34,508 nucleotides of DNA from Larix sibirica (lineage: Eukaryota > Streptophyta > Pinopsida > Pinales > Pinaceae), in NCBI GenBank assembly GCA_004151065.3, contig NWUY0300008109.1:58087-92594 (forward strand). The letters run 5' to 3'. The position numbers were made by a program, and so were the translations under genes. Below are positions 21,635 through 32,194 of this stretch, piece by piece (the stretch's first letter is position 1; each line of letters opens with the position of its first letter). Below the pieces are notes generated by a model, which was given only the letters and a program-made list of their open reading frames with translations, made no database searches and was not told where the DNA came from.

Positions 21635-21899
21635 GAAGGACCCACAAATTCCTCCATATTCAGAATCGAACCTCCCTCATTCAACTCTACTATTTTTTAT
21701 TATTATTATACATAATTAAAAAATGAAGGTCATGTTTAGTTAGACGTCATAAGATTCGATTGTTCGTGGGATAAAGAACCTCCCCCATACATTGATTTGA
21801 CCACTTAGTTTACAAAGGTGTAAGTCCAAGGGTAGCAACCTAAGTGGTAGCGAGGAGGGATTAAATCCCCCCCCTCCAATTCCATCTCTATTAAGGACA

Positions 21900-22010
21900 C
21901 GTGGCTCGCTATGGCTTGGTTGGAAGAGCGGGTGCCTTTGCTGATAGAGATGCCCCTCGAGGTGTTAACGATTCAGATGTCTTGACCCTAGGTTGAGTCA
22001 TGAGTTTTGT
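21900..22010 (+). mobile_element. Possible tRNA-derived SINE head
   Basis: ATGGCTTGGTTGGAAGAGCG (21911-21930) resembles a tRNA D-arm/A-box (TAGCTCAGTTGGTAGAGCG). A weak B-box-like GGTTGAGTC follows at about 21991. The A-to-B distance is longer than in a normal tRNA, so the call is tentative. The same sequence recurs at about 27128-27238. Confidence 0.35.
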
Positions 22011-22589
22011 GTTAGATGTGGTTTGCATGTTGTTAGTGCCTAGCATCGGTTTATAGTGGCAAACAACTAGATTTGAACCCAAGTCTCACCCAAATAATCC
22101 AAGTTAGTTGTTGATTCCCCCCCAAAATATTACAAATATGCACATACTCGTGTTTTTATATAATTATTAAAAATGAGATTTTGAAGTGGTAGAAACTATT
22201 TCAAGATGTACAATAAAAATAATGGGATTCTTTATTATTATATTTACTATTCATTTTTTTTCAAAGTAAAAATCATTATATTTGATATTTCAGAAGTGAA
22301 ATCAAAATATACATCTTTGAGTGTGAAAGTTGTTTTGTAAAGTATAGAAATGTCCTCAAACCTACCATGTAGTTACATATTATAGTGTTCCAAGTTTTAA
22401 AAGATTTATGACCAAAATTGTCCTTTGATTGTCGTTAACCATTGTGTTAAAGCCTCTCTCACTCCACTAAGAGCCACCACAAATGAAATTCCAAAAGCTT
22501 TAACATAATGTCTTACCATTGTGTAAACCTCCTTTCCAATATATCATTAACCATTTTCTAACACAAGAAACTCAATACCTCTAAGACAA

Positions 22590-23905
22590 AAGGGGGATAA
22601 GAATAATTATAGTAAAGGCCATTTCACCCTTGAATTTTTAATAGAGCAAAATAAATGATTGCAAATAAATAACATATTTTGAGAGAGACTATGTTTTTGT
22701 ATTGAACTCTCTAAAAATGTGTGAAAAAGAGATCAAATCAATTTGGGATTTTACCTTCAGTGCTATGTTCATAATAGGGTATGGGGCCAAATTTATGATT
22801 TTACACTTTTCATTACATTGATCTATCGTTAACTTGGAGTCCTCTAGCATCTAGAAGTTTCTTAATCTGACCTACAACAAATTTCATTATAATTCATATT
22901 GATTTTTTTTTGCTTTGTTATTTGTACCAAGTCCAACACTATATTTGAGAGTGAAATAATGTTGATTATTTAGGAAAAGAAGTGCCCCAAGTCCACACAA
23001 ACTTGGAGTTCCTTAACAAGCATCATTAAAGAATCCCCAAGCTTTTGTGTGATGGATGATGGGTTCCTTGAGAATCCTAGCTACCTTCAACTTAGGTTCT
23101 CTGTATGAGAGCTTGATTTTGTGGGACACAAAACTAGAAGCCATGATACTCCCTTGAAAAAATATTTTGTTTATGCAAATCCATAATCCCCATAGTACAT
23201 AACAAGGTAGTGCTTTATGAGCTTTAACCAAGGGGCTTGCCATCTAAAATTCAAAACATTTTAGAAGAGAGTTCCTACTCCACTTATTTGAACCACCTAC
23301 CATTTGAAGAACTTCATTCCAAAATAATTCGGGGAAGGAACAAGAAACAAAAAGATGATCAACATATTCACCTTCTACCTTGTAAAGGATGTAATGATTA
23401 GGTCCATTCCAATTAATTTTTTGACCATTGTCCCAAGTAAGAACATTGTTGGACAATGTGAGCTGAGTGAAAATCCCAACTTTGAGTGGACATGCTGGCT
23501 TCCAAATCATCCACCACCACCAGAGCCTATCTCTAGTTAGATTTTGAACTATCGTGACTTCATATACTAATTTAGCAGTAAGAGTTCTTGTAGTTTTGTT
23601 CTAGGTCCATTTAAGTGAATAAAATTACAATTAGAAAAAATGAACACACTTCAAAATCTTGAGAGAATATATATAGTTTTCCAAGGAACAACCCCGCAGA
23701 AAACTTTCCGATTACTTCCCCATAATTCATGGATGGTAAACATGGTAAACCTTCGACCTTGATTACGAGGCCTAACCCAAGAAGATTAAGATAGTTGAAC
23801 TCATGACTTCCACAACTTTGAGGAAGACATCTCATGTTTTGTTCATGATCACAATAATTAAAATCTTGTGTATATGTATATATAGTAATACTCCATCCAA
23901 CAACC
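22590..23905 (-). pseudogene. LINE C: C-terminal part of L1 ORF2 (zf-RVT + RNase H), decayed
   Basis: Minus strand, right to left: GLGLVIKVEGLPCLPSMN (pre-zinc region), TRTLTAKLVYEV, WWWWMIWKPACPLKVGIF, LTLSNNVLTWDNGQKINW, then NHYILYKVEGEYVDHLFVSC. In this zf-RVT motif both zinc cysteines have become tyrosine, while histidine and the last cysteine remain. WGLWICINKIFF and the RNase H start WGFFNDAC follow (23030-23013), then VGLGTNNKA and FSHIFREFN (about 22735-22690). Upstream EN and RT parts are absent, and the left end is AT-rich. It lies just 3' (in plus coordinates) of the start of LINE B and is repeated at 27818-29133. Confidence 0.8.
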
Positions 23906-23930
23906 ATATATATATATATATATATATATA
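23906..23930. repeat. (AT)n microsatellite at end of duplicated block, copy 1
   Basis: About 12 AT units. Copy 2 has about 19 units at 29134-29171. The two copies part company within this run. Confidence 0.9.
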
Positions 23931-24355
23931 ATTACAATCACTATGCTTAAGTGTTTTGTATATGCTCAAACAATTATTTGTTCAAGCATATGTCCTTAAA
24001 ACATTCGTTTCCGCCCTATTTCAAAGGTGATCGTAACAAGGCCCTTAGATTCACTTTTATTTTAGGTGTTCTTGGATAAGCCTTCGGCATCCCCTCAGCA
24101 CTATGTGTGGTTATCATAATAGTTAAAATTTCTATCAGTAAATCCCTACTTATATTTTTAGGTGAGCATTCCTTATTTTATTCTTTTTTTGTAGTGTCGG
24201 CGACACTAAGATGACACCCGTCATCTTATCTTGGCTTTCTATAACAACACCTCTTCCCTTAGCGGATTAGTTTACCCTTTCGTTCTAGTTGCGTTTTCAA
24301 CATTCTAATCTAAATCCATATCTGTAACTTAAGAAATTACGTAACAAGGTTTACA
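23931..24355. other. 425-bp tail between copy 1 and the single N, no gene
   Basis: Sequence unique within the window. It has no coding content I recognise. It contains two adjacent short perfect hairpins (24194-24206 and 24207-24228). It ends abruptly at the N at 24356. Confidence 0.6.
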
Positions 24356-24356
24356 N
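24356..24356. other. Single-base N at the start of duplicated block copy 2
   Basis: The base after this N is the first base of the second 4.8-kb copy, so it marks a join and probably not a natural breakpoint. Confidence 0.8.
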
Positions 24357-24618
24357 CTCTTTGGGACGAAGAAGCGTTTTGTTGGTGGGGGAGATGTTGA
24401 GAGGACCATTCGGGGCCTTAATGGTCATTGTTAACTCTTAACTAATGAACGGTTGGAAGTGGTACAACTGCTCCAACTGACTTCATATTGTATAAATATT
24501 ACCATGGTGAATGAAAAAGGTGACTGAACGTTCGATCCAACACTTTCTTGATGGCTGTGTGTATGCTTATTATTCTCTTTGCTTGAATGTGATGTGAAAG
24601 CACAACTTTCAACACCAA

Positions 24619-26862
24619 CTGCAAAAAATATTCATCTTCCAACCACTGATAATTATACTTGAAAGGGCTTGGTCGTCTCATCCCAATTGTTATCGTTTCT
24701 ATAAGTACAAGACAATGATTTGAATCCCACTGGAATTGACCCATTGCCTCAATCTGAAAGCATAATCCAAGAAGGCCTCTGATACCAAGAATCTATCAAT
24801 CCTTTTTGCAATCCTATGCTGACCCACTATTTTATTCTCCATGTAGGTTTTAACTTGTCATGTTCCACATCAACAAGACCTTCCTCCTCAATATTTCTCA
24901 AAAAGAACCCAGAGAAAGAATTTTCTTAAGCATTTGGGCCCTAGATCTCTACTCTTCCCAGTGAAAAGTTCAAATCTCCCCTCAAAATAACACTATCCTT
25001 CATCAAAAAATTATTTGAAAAGAAACTCTCCTATAACAAAACCTTGTCATTGTATGGACCATAAATATCTATAACCAACAACTCTCTTCCCAATTCCCAA
25101 GAGTAGAGCTCTAGCGGCCCCAAACCTATTCAGATTCACCTTTTCTCTTCAGATTTCCCCATTTCTCCCCACATAATTGATATTAGCACTCAAAGAAGGC
25201 CAACACTCTGAGTGCAAAAATTTATGTGGGGATGGAAAATAATTCAAAGGTCTTGAATTTTCTAGAAGATTACCTCTAAAAACCACAAAAACTCGAGGAT
25301 ATTAAAAATAAGTGTCAACATGATCATTTGGAGGGCTCACATCACCTTTATCAATGGAGTAGTGGAAACTATCAAAAGTTGAAGGAACCACTGAATTAAG
25401 AAGGAAGGTTAAAGAAACCAAACCATGAGGGTTACATGCCTAAAAAATATTAGACTTATGATTGCCCCCCATATTCCATCCAAAGTTCATGTCATGTCCT
25501 TCCCAACAACTATCCTCTCAAGGGTTTTTGACACCTCCCTCAAACCAACCTCCTTGTGAACCATGGGAGAGGTTTTCCAAACTCACATTTTCCTTATGAA
25601 TGGCATAGAACAACCCACAAAAAGATGGACATACTTATGGCATTGATTAATTACACCTAAACGACACTCCCACCTAATCCAAGGTCTATTTATGTTCTCT
25701 AAACCCCTTCTATAGGACAATACTTTTTCCCAAGCCGTCACAAAGGTCCATATTGACCAAGATATGGGAAACCGTCATCAACCCTTTCCACATGAATGCA
25801 ATATCTGCCTCCATAAACACCCCAAGGCATTCCATATTGATTGAAAAATGCCAAGCAACTATAAATCAAGGGGATAAACCAGACATTTCGTATATATTAA
25901 AACAAAATATGATCTTTTGCTTATAATGTTAAAAAAAGGGCATCCACCTCTTCAACATGAGAGGGTTTGAGTCTCCCATCTGAGAATCGACCAAGATTTT
26001 TGCTGAGTCCTCAACCGATCAAAATCTAGATGCAAGCCATCCTTTAGTCAAGACAAGGATGTCAATTCATAACCAAGCAAAGGGCTCCAAGATGAGGATA
26101 CTCGCTCCTTTAAACACCTATCACTTGAACTACGACCAAGGAAATTCCCTACAAACATCATATCACCGAACTCCACAACTCCTTTCAATCTAACCTCCTC
26201 ACCTAAAACAATCTTAATAGGCGAAGACCATTGTTTAACATCCCCCCCCCCTTTTACTCCATGGCATCTCCACTGAACAATCAAAAGACACAAGAATGGA
26301 ATTAATAACATGATCATAATAGCCATCTCTCATAAAATACGTGGGCTTACCACATAGATTTGGGAGCTTGATTAACTCGCCATTGAAACCATCCCCCAAA
26401 ACCTTAGGCTCAACTCACAATATTTCATCACAAAGAACAACCCAATGTTTTTGGTGTTAAACATTGCAAGCCTAGAGGAAGTTAGGAGGGAAGATGAAGT
26501 AACATTTCTAAATCCAAGAAATCAATCTAAGCACATATTTTGCTAAAGTGTAAAAATCCTTATTGTCATTTTTTCCCTTCTAGGTCTGGCCACACGACAT
26601 CACCCACTCTATTGTTCACAAGTACAAACAAGACCTTATGTGAGTCAAGTGAAGGATTGTTAGCTAATGTGCATTCCCCATCAATGGCGACAAACCCCAT
26701 GTTGGCATCAAATCCCAAAGTTCTAGCGCCCTCCTGAATATTTACCATCGATCTAGAAACAACCCCATAATTCCTAGGAGACTTCGAGCCTCCACGAGCC
26801 AGGGGGGACCTCCAAATGCACACTCCTTCAAGGGGTCCTCCAAGAAATCCACTAGCTCCCAT
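24619..26862 (-). pseudogene. Second copy of LINE B endonuclease and ORF1 remnants
   Basis: Same content as 19391-21634, shifted by 5228 bases: the endonuclease end at 24619-24744, the GDLNFSLG motif near 24970, the DUF4283-like frame at 26326-26048 and the N-terminal frame at 26862-26566. The RT, zf-RVT and RNase H that should follow on the minus strand are missing, because the copy begins at the N. That absence is what a truncated contig would show. Confidence 0.85.
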
Positions 26863-27817
26863 GAAGGACCCACAAATTCCTCCATATTCAGAATCGAACC
26901 TCCCTCATTCAACTCTACTATTTTTTATTATTATTATACATAATTAAAAAATGAAGGTCATGTTTAGTTAGACGTCATAAGATTCGATTGTTCGTGGGAT
27001 AAAGAACCTCCCCCATACATTGATTTGACCACTTAGTTTACAAAGGTGTAAGTCCAAGGGTAGCAACCTAAGTGGTAGCGAGGAGGGATTAAATCCCCCC
27101 CCTCCAATTCCATCTCTATTAAGGACACGTGGCTCGCTATGGCTTGGTTGGAAGAGCGGGTGCCTTTGCTGATAGAGATGCCCCTCGAGGTGTTAACGAT
27201 TCAGATGTCTTGACCCTAGGTTGAGTCATGAGTTTTGTGTTAGATGTGGTTTGCATGTTGTTAGTGCCTAGCATCGGTTTATAGTGGCAAACAACTAGAT
27301 TTGAACCCAAGTCTCACCCAAATAATCCAAGTTAGTTGTTGATTCCCCCCCAAAATATTACAAATATGCACATACTCGTGTTTTTATATAATTATTAAAA
27401 ATGAGATTTTGAAGTGGTAGAAACTATTTCAAGATGTACAATAAAAATAATGGGATTCTTTATTATTATATTTACTATTCATTTTTTTTCAAAGTAAAAA
27501 TCATTATATTTGATATTTCAGAAGTGAAATCAAAATATACATCTTTGAGTGTGAAAGTTGTTTTGTAAAGTATAGAAATGTCCTCAAACCTACCATGTAG
27601 TTACATATTATAGTGTTCCAAGTTTTAAAAGATTTATGACCAAAATTGTCCTTTGATTGTCGTTAACCATTGTGTTAAAGCCTCTCTCACTCCACTAAGA
27701 GCCACCACAAATGAAATTCCAAAAGCTTTAACATAATGTCTTACCATTGTGTAAACCTCCTTTCCAATATATCATTAACCATTTTCTAACACAAGAAACT
27801 CAATACCTCTAAGACAA

Positions 27818-29131
27818 AAGGGGGATAAGAATAATTATAGTAAAGGCCATTTCACCCTTGAATTTTTAATAGAGCAAAATAAATGATTGCAAATAAATAA
27901 CATATTTTGAGAGAGACTATGTTTTTGTATTGAACTCTCTAAAAATGTGTGAAAAAGAGATCAAATCAATTTGGGATTTTACCTTCAGTGCTATGTTCAT
28001 AATAGGGTATGGGGCCAAATTTATGATTTTACACTTTTCATTACATTGATCTATCGTTAACTTGGAGTCCTCTAGCATCTAGAAGTTTCTTAATCTGACC
28101 TACAACAAATTTCATTATAATTCATATTGATTTTTTTTTGCTTTGTTATTTGTACCAAGTCCAACACTATATTTGAGAGTGAAATAATGTTGATTATTTA
28201 GGAAAAGAAGTGCCCCAAGTCCACACAAACTTGGAGTTCCTTAACAAGCATCATTAAAGAATCCCCAAGCTTTTGTGTGATGGATGATGGGTTCCTTGAG
28301 AATCCTAGCTACCTTCAACTTAGGTTCTCTGTATGAGAGCTTGATTTTGTGGGACACAAAACTAGAAGCCATGATACTCCCTTGAAAAAATATTTTGTTT
28401 ATGCAAATCCATAATCCCCATAGTACATAACAAGGTAGTGCTTTATGAGCTTTAACCAAGGGGCTTGCCATCTAAAATTCAAAACATTTTAGAAGAGAGT
28501 TCCTACTCCACTTATTTGAACCACCTACCATTTGAAGAACTTCATTCCAAAATAATTCGGGGAAGGAACAAGAAACAAAAAGATGATCAACATATTCACC
28601 TTCTACCTTGTAAAGGATGTAATGATTAGGTCCATTCCAATTAATTTTTTGACCATTGTCCCAAGTAAGAACATTGTTGGACAATGTGAGCTGAGTGAAA
28701 ATCCCAACTTTGAGTGGACATGCTGGCTTCCAAATCATCCACCACCACCAGAGCCTATCTCTAGTTAGATTTTGAACTATCGTGACTTCATATACTAATT
28801 TAGCAGTAAGAGTTCTTGTAGTTTTGTTCTAGGTCCATTTAAGTGAATAAAATTACAATTAGAAAAAATGAACACACTTCAAAATCTTGAGAGAATATAT
28901 ATAGTTTTCCAAGGAACAACCCCGCAGAAAACTTTCCGATTACTTCCCCATAATTCATGGATGGTAAACATGGTAAACCTTCGACCTTGATTACGAGGCC
29001 TAACCCAAGAAGATTAAGATAGTTGAACTCATGACTTCCACAACTTTGAGGAAGACATCTCATGTTTTGTTCATGATCACAATAATTAAAATCTTGTGTA
29101 TATGTATATATAGTAATACTCCATCCAACAA

Positions 29132-29133
<2 letters not shown>
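27818..29133 (-). pseudogene. Second copy of LINE C ORF2 remnant
   Basis: Same content as 22590-23905: pre-zinc region (29135-28839), zf-RVT with both cysteines changed to tyrosine (28738-28472) and RNase H start (28471-28241). Not independent evidence of another insertion. Confidence 0.85.

Positions 29134-29171
<38 letters not shown>
29134..29171. repeat. (AT)n microsatellite, copy 2
   Basis: About 19 AT units, longer than in copy 1; followed by GGTAATACT. Confidence 0.9.
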
Positions 29172-29173
<2 letters not shown>

Positions 29174-29690
29174 TAATACTAATAATCGCTAAACTTTAAT
29201 AGCTTTAACATAAGGGTGAGACTTCTGCCTTATCCATGAAGCGAATAAACAAGAAATCTATTTAATGGAGAGTATTTTTAAATATCCAAAAACTTATATA
29301 TTATTTTTTAAAATTACTCTACATGTGTAATATGAATATGAATCTTATTGAAACAATCAATAAGACTTGGTATGTAGATGCTTTTCCACGTCAGCAAAAC
29401 ATTGATGACCAACATGGACGCTTTTTAATGCCAACTCAATCTTGGAACATAAGGGCCATCACCTAAGATTACCTAATGTTATTGACTTGAGATTGTCTCA
29501 GATAGATGAAAAGCCGGAAGCAAGGCCAGAGAAACCGGATACAATCGGTAAGTAATGGTCTAGGCGAGGGGCCAACAGAGCGAAACCGAAGCCCGAGGGA
29601 AGAAGAGGAGGAAAAGGTCTGCAGCAGGTGCTTTGTAGTTGGAAGATCGATCGATGCTGGCTCTGGCGTCGCGGATTGGGAGATCTCAAA
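29172..29690. other. Upstream region of the P4-ATPase-like exon, no gene recognised
   Basis: AT-rich to about 29490, then the composition changes and G/C rises, with a purine-rich stretch at 29560-29620. A minus-strand open frame (29798-29469) has no recognised motif and overlaps the putative promoter. This is best read as 5' flank. Confidence 0.5.
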
Positions 29691-29696
29691 CCCTGC

Positions 29697-29710
29697 TCCT
29701 ATTATAAAAC
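29697..29710 (+). promoter_or_regulatory. TATA-like core promoter element
   Basis: CCTATTATAAAACACC lies about 135 bases before the ATG at 29838, which would leave an untranslated leader of about 100 bases if transcription begins about 30 bases downstream. The position and the local drop in GC are the only evidence. Confidence 0.35.
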
Positions 29711-29837
29711 ACCTGTAAGCCCTCTTATATTCCACCGGAGCAGTTTTACAGTCTCTTCTATCTTCAGTTGGACGAGGGTTCGAATCTTTAGCAGTCATTT
29801 TGGAGACCCGCGGGATTGGAACTCTGGTCTGTGGAGA

Positions 29838-30068
29838 ATGAGGGGTTGGGACAGGGTGAGGCCGTCCCGCTTAGGGCGCGTAAGACTGGACAAGGCGCTC
29901 ATTGCAGAAGAAGACGAAGGAGATGGACATGGAGAAAGAGGCAGGGAGCCCATGCATCGTATCCGTGTCCATCAGAGCGTGCGGCTCGGTCATGTGCATC
30001 CTCAGCATCCTGGCCACCGGACAATCTATTGCAACGACCGCGATGCGAACCAGCTCTCCAAATTTCAG
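29838..30068 (+). CDS. ALA3: First exon of a P4-type ATPase (phospholipid flippase), ALA3-like
   Basis: P4-ATPases move phospholipids from the outer to the inner leaflet of Golgi and plasma-membrane vesicles; the plant ALA3 type works with an ALIS/CDC50 beta subunit. The exon codes for 77 residues from ATG 29838. Its last part, VRLGHVHPQHPGHRTIYCND then RDANQLSKFQ, matches the conserved N-terminus just before the first membrane segment (pattern LGH..PQ.P..RT.YCNDR..N). The exon ends in CAG with a GTAGG donor at 30069, phase 0. The first 40 residues are basic then acidic and not conserved. The frame is open upstream to an ATG at 29628, but that start would place the presumed promoter inside the protein, so 29838 is preferred. 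The remaining exons, including the DKTGT phosphorylation site, are not in the window. It could be an intact gene running out of the window or an isolated exon copy. Confidence 0.65.
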
Positions 30069-30624
30069 GTAGGATTATCATTCATCAATTCAAATAAATA
30101 AACTCTTTGTTTTATTTTCTTAGAATTATGCCATCTGAGGATTTGTTAGGACAAGATTTGAAGTGACTCTGCAACGCATCTTGCATAGCTTGCAATTAAC
30201 CGCAGAATTTTGACGTATCTCCCGATCTACTTTGTAAGATTTTAAATTTGACATATTTTGCAATTAAGAATTTTCTTTTAATTGCTCTGCAGTGCCTTTT
30301 AACTAGTCTGACATGATTCATCTGCGTAACTTAAGTGAAATCTGCGATCATTGATTTCTGATTTGGTGAAAATTTGCATGAATTATATAATTCAACTACA
30401 ACCTGCTATTACTCATCATCAGCGCTTTGACCAAGAATGCCCTAGACATAAATGTTTGTCAAAACGTACATCGATTGACCGAGTGCCAAATTTGGCGTTT
30501 AAATATTTATGAAAACCATTTAAATGAAACAGAGATTTGGATGTTAAGCAACTGAAAGAGCTGCAGAAACAAACTCGAAGGAGAGTTTCTTTCTTAAACA
30601 CCTTTAAACAAACAAACTAGAAAG

Positions 30625-30700
30625 AGAGAGAGATTTCAAAATCGACGAAACTACAAACATGGAGAGAGAGATTTCAAAATCTACGAAACTACAAGCATGG
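30625..30700. repeat. 38-bp tandem repeat (two copies)
   Basis: AGAGAGATTTCAAAATCGAC...CATGG is followed at once by a second copy with two base changes (30625-30662 and 30663-30700). Confidence 0.85.
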
Positions 30701-30999
30701 CGTATCCGACTTTTTATCATCCCGTTTTTGTTACTGTTTAGAGAAATTAGAAGTATCTTAGAATAAACTAACCAGAGAAGCAAGTGATTTTAACCCAAAA
30801 CCTATCTCTTTCTATAAATTTTCAATTCAGAAAATCTTGATAAATGCCACAAGAAATGGATCTGAAATGGCCTGAAAATTCTTAGGCTATTTCGTACAGT
30901 CTTGAAATGAGATGGATGCTGGTTTCTGTTTCATACTGTTTCTTGTTAGGTCTCTTGCAGAAACAGTACTGGCCCGTACCATTTCTAGTAACATAAATC

Positions 31000-31466
31000 T
31001 GCCCTACAACAATAACCTGTTATCCTAGTGGCAAAAATACAGAAAGAGGGGGTAGCATTGTGCTTGAAACCGAAAAATTTACAGAAGTCAGGTGGAGGGA
31101 ACTGGAGCTTCAACAATCTTTCAAATCTTATAATCACTGGACTTGTCCATGGGTTGATATTGTCCTTGACATGTTTGAAGTCCAGCCCTATATCTTCAAT
31201 TCTGGTCTTAATCATGCATTGTTCTCTTTGCTGTTATGGACTTCCTCTGAAACTCTTTCAAAGCCCAATTGAAGGGATTCAAACTGCTTCTGAAGCACTC
31301 TGAAGCCGCAGCTGTGAAGGTTGATTTGATTTTTGAGGCTTTGAACTTTATCCTTGAAACTAGTATTTGCAGGCTGGATGCCCATGACTTTAGTGGTCAA
31401 GACAGATAGAAGGCAAGTTTGGAAGACAAACAAGAATGAGAAGGAAATTTTGTGTAATGGCTGCAT
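31000..31466 (-). other. Possible coding remnant with coiled-coil character
   Basis: The minus-strand frame 31466-31212 reads FKDKVQSLKNQINLHSCGFR and FESLQLGFERVSEEV, with a heptad-like spacing of hydrophobic residues, and the frame 31215-30985 includes RIEDIGLDFKHVKDN. There is no recognised domain, and the plus strand of the same stretch is also open. It could be a broken piece of a gene or retrogene, or chance. Confidence 0.25.
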
Positions 31467-31959
31467 ATTTCAAAGGAAAATGTTGACCACTGATATTCAA
31501 GATGGAAGTACTTTGATGGTGGAGCTCACAAGTGTTTGGATTTGTGGCGTTTTGAAGAAGATATCTGAAACTATATGTTTACAAAATTTATGCTTAGATA
31601 AGCATCATAGAGGAAGATCCAGTTAGTTGAAAATTATGAAAGGGCAATATTATTTCACTGGAAGATGCCCATGACTTTAGTGGTCAAGACAGATAGAAGG
31701 CAAGATTGGAAGACAAACAAGAACGAGAAGGACATTTTGTGTAATGGCTGCATTTTTCAAAGGAAAATGTCGACCACTGATATTCAAGATGGAAGTACTT
31801 TGATGGTGGAGCTCACAAGTGTTTGGATTTGAGGCGTTTTGAAGAAGATATCTGAAACTATATGCTTACAAAATTTATGCTTGGATAATGGATTGGCATC
31901 ATAGAGGAAGATCCAATTAGTTGGAAATTATGAAAGAGTAATATTATTTCACTGGAAGA
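31379..31959. repeat. Tandem duplication, unit about 287-294 bp
   Basis: TGCCCATGACTTTAGTGGTC begins both copies (31379 and 31666). Copy 1 spans 31379-31665; copy 2 spans 31666-31959 and is seven bases longer, with an insertion near 31890. The first copy is open on + (31354-31626: MTLVVKTDRRQVWKTNKNEK), but in the second the frame ends earlier because TGTGGC has become TGAGGC. No domain recognised. Confidence 0.85.
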
Positions 31960-32194
31960 TAAGATCCCAAAGAATATATATGCTATATCTGGGAGAACTT
32001 TTATTCCAATGGTAAATTAAAGTAGTTCTTGGATGAATTTGAGAGTATTTTTTTGACATGGATGCACAAAGAAACTCCAAGAAGAGTAAGAGGAACACCT
32101 TGGAAAAGAACACAAGGAAATTGTGAACCAAAATTAAGAGAAGTGGAAGAAGTTGAAAATAAATTGAGAAATCAACATATCTAAGTTTTTTATC

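Larger units (their letters stand above)
15590..21640 (-). mobile_element. LINE B: near-full-length L1-type element, heavily decayed, split by an insertion
   Basis: Read on the minus strand from right to left, the L1 order can be followed: ORF1 (about 21634-20100), endonuclease (about 20080-19420), linker and reverse transcriptase (about 18375-16950), zf-RVT (about 16465-16250) and RNase H (15985-15608). A 1006-bp insertion (18380-19385) separates the endonuclease from the linker. The frames are broken much more often than in LINE A, so this is an older copy. The part right of 19129 occurs again at 24357 onward as part of the suspect duplication. Confidence 0.85.
19129..23930. repeat. Large duplicated block, copy 1
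   Basis: This block recurs with a constant offset of 5228 bases at 24357-29158. All encoded open frames I compared in the two copies are identical, and I noticed one base change (C at 19180, A at 24408). Copy 1 ends inside an (AT)n run (23906-23930) and is followed by 425 bases not present after copy 2. Confidence 0.97.
24357..29158. repeat. Large duplicated block, copy 2
   Basis: Essentially identical to 19129-23930 (offset 5228). It holds second copies of the right end of the 1006-bp insertion (24357-24613), the LINE B endonuclease and ORF1 remnants, the SINE-like head and LINE C. Continues past the (AT)n run into sequence not found after copy 1. Confidence 0.97.

Noticed and set aside
24336-24355. 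GTAACAAGGTTTAC resembles the 3' end of small-subunit rRNA
   Set aside because: The match is about 12 bases with no rRNA sequence upstream; chance is likely.
24357-29158. Independent second set of LINE insertions
   Set aside because: Borders, decay and neighbouring elements are identical to copy 1, so this is one block duplicated or assembled twice.
29776-29786. GGGTTCGAATC, a tRNA T-loop/B-box-like word
   Set aside because: No T-stem pairing, no D-arm or acceptor stem around it; it lies in the presumed 5' UTR of the P4-ATPase exon.
29469-29798. 109-codon minus-strand frame with Ser/Pro-rich content
   Set aside because: Overlaps the presumed promoter and leader of the + strand exon; no domain and composition reflects local GC-rich sequence.
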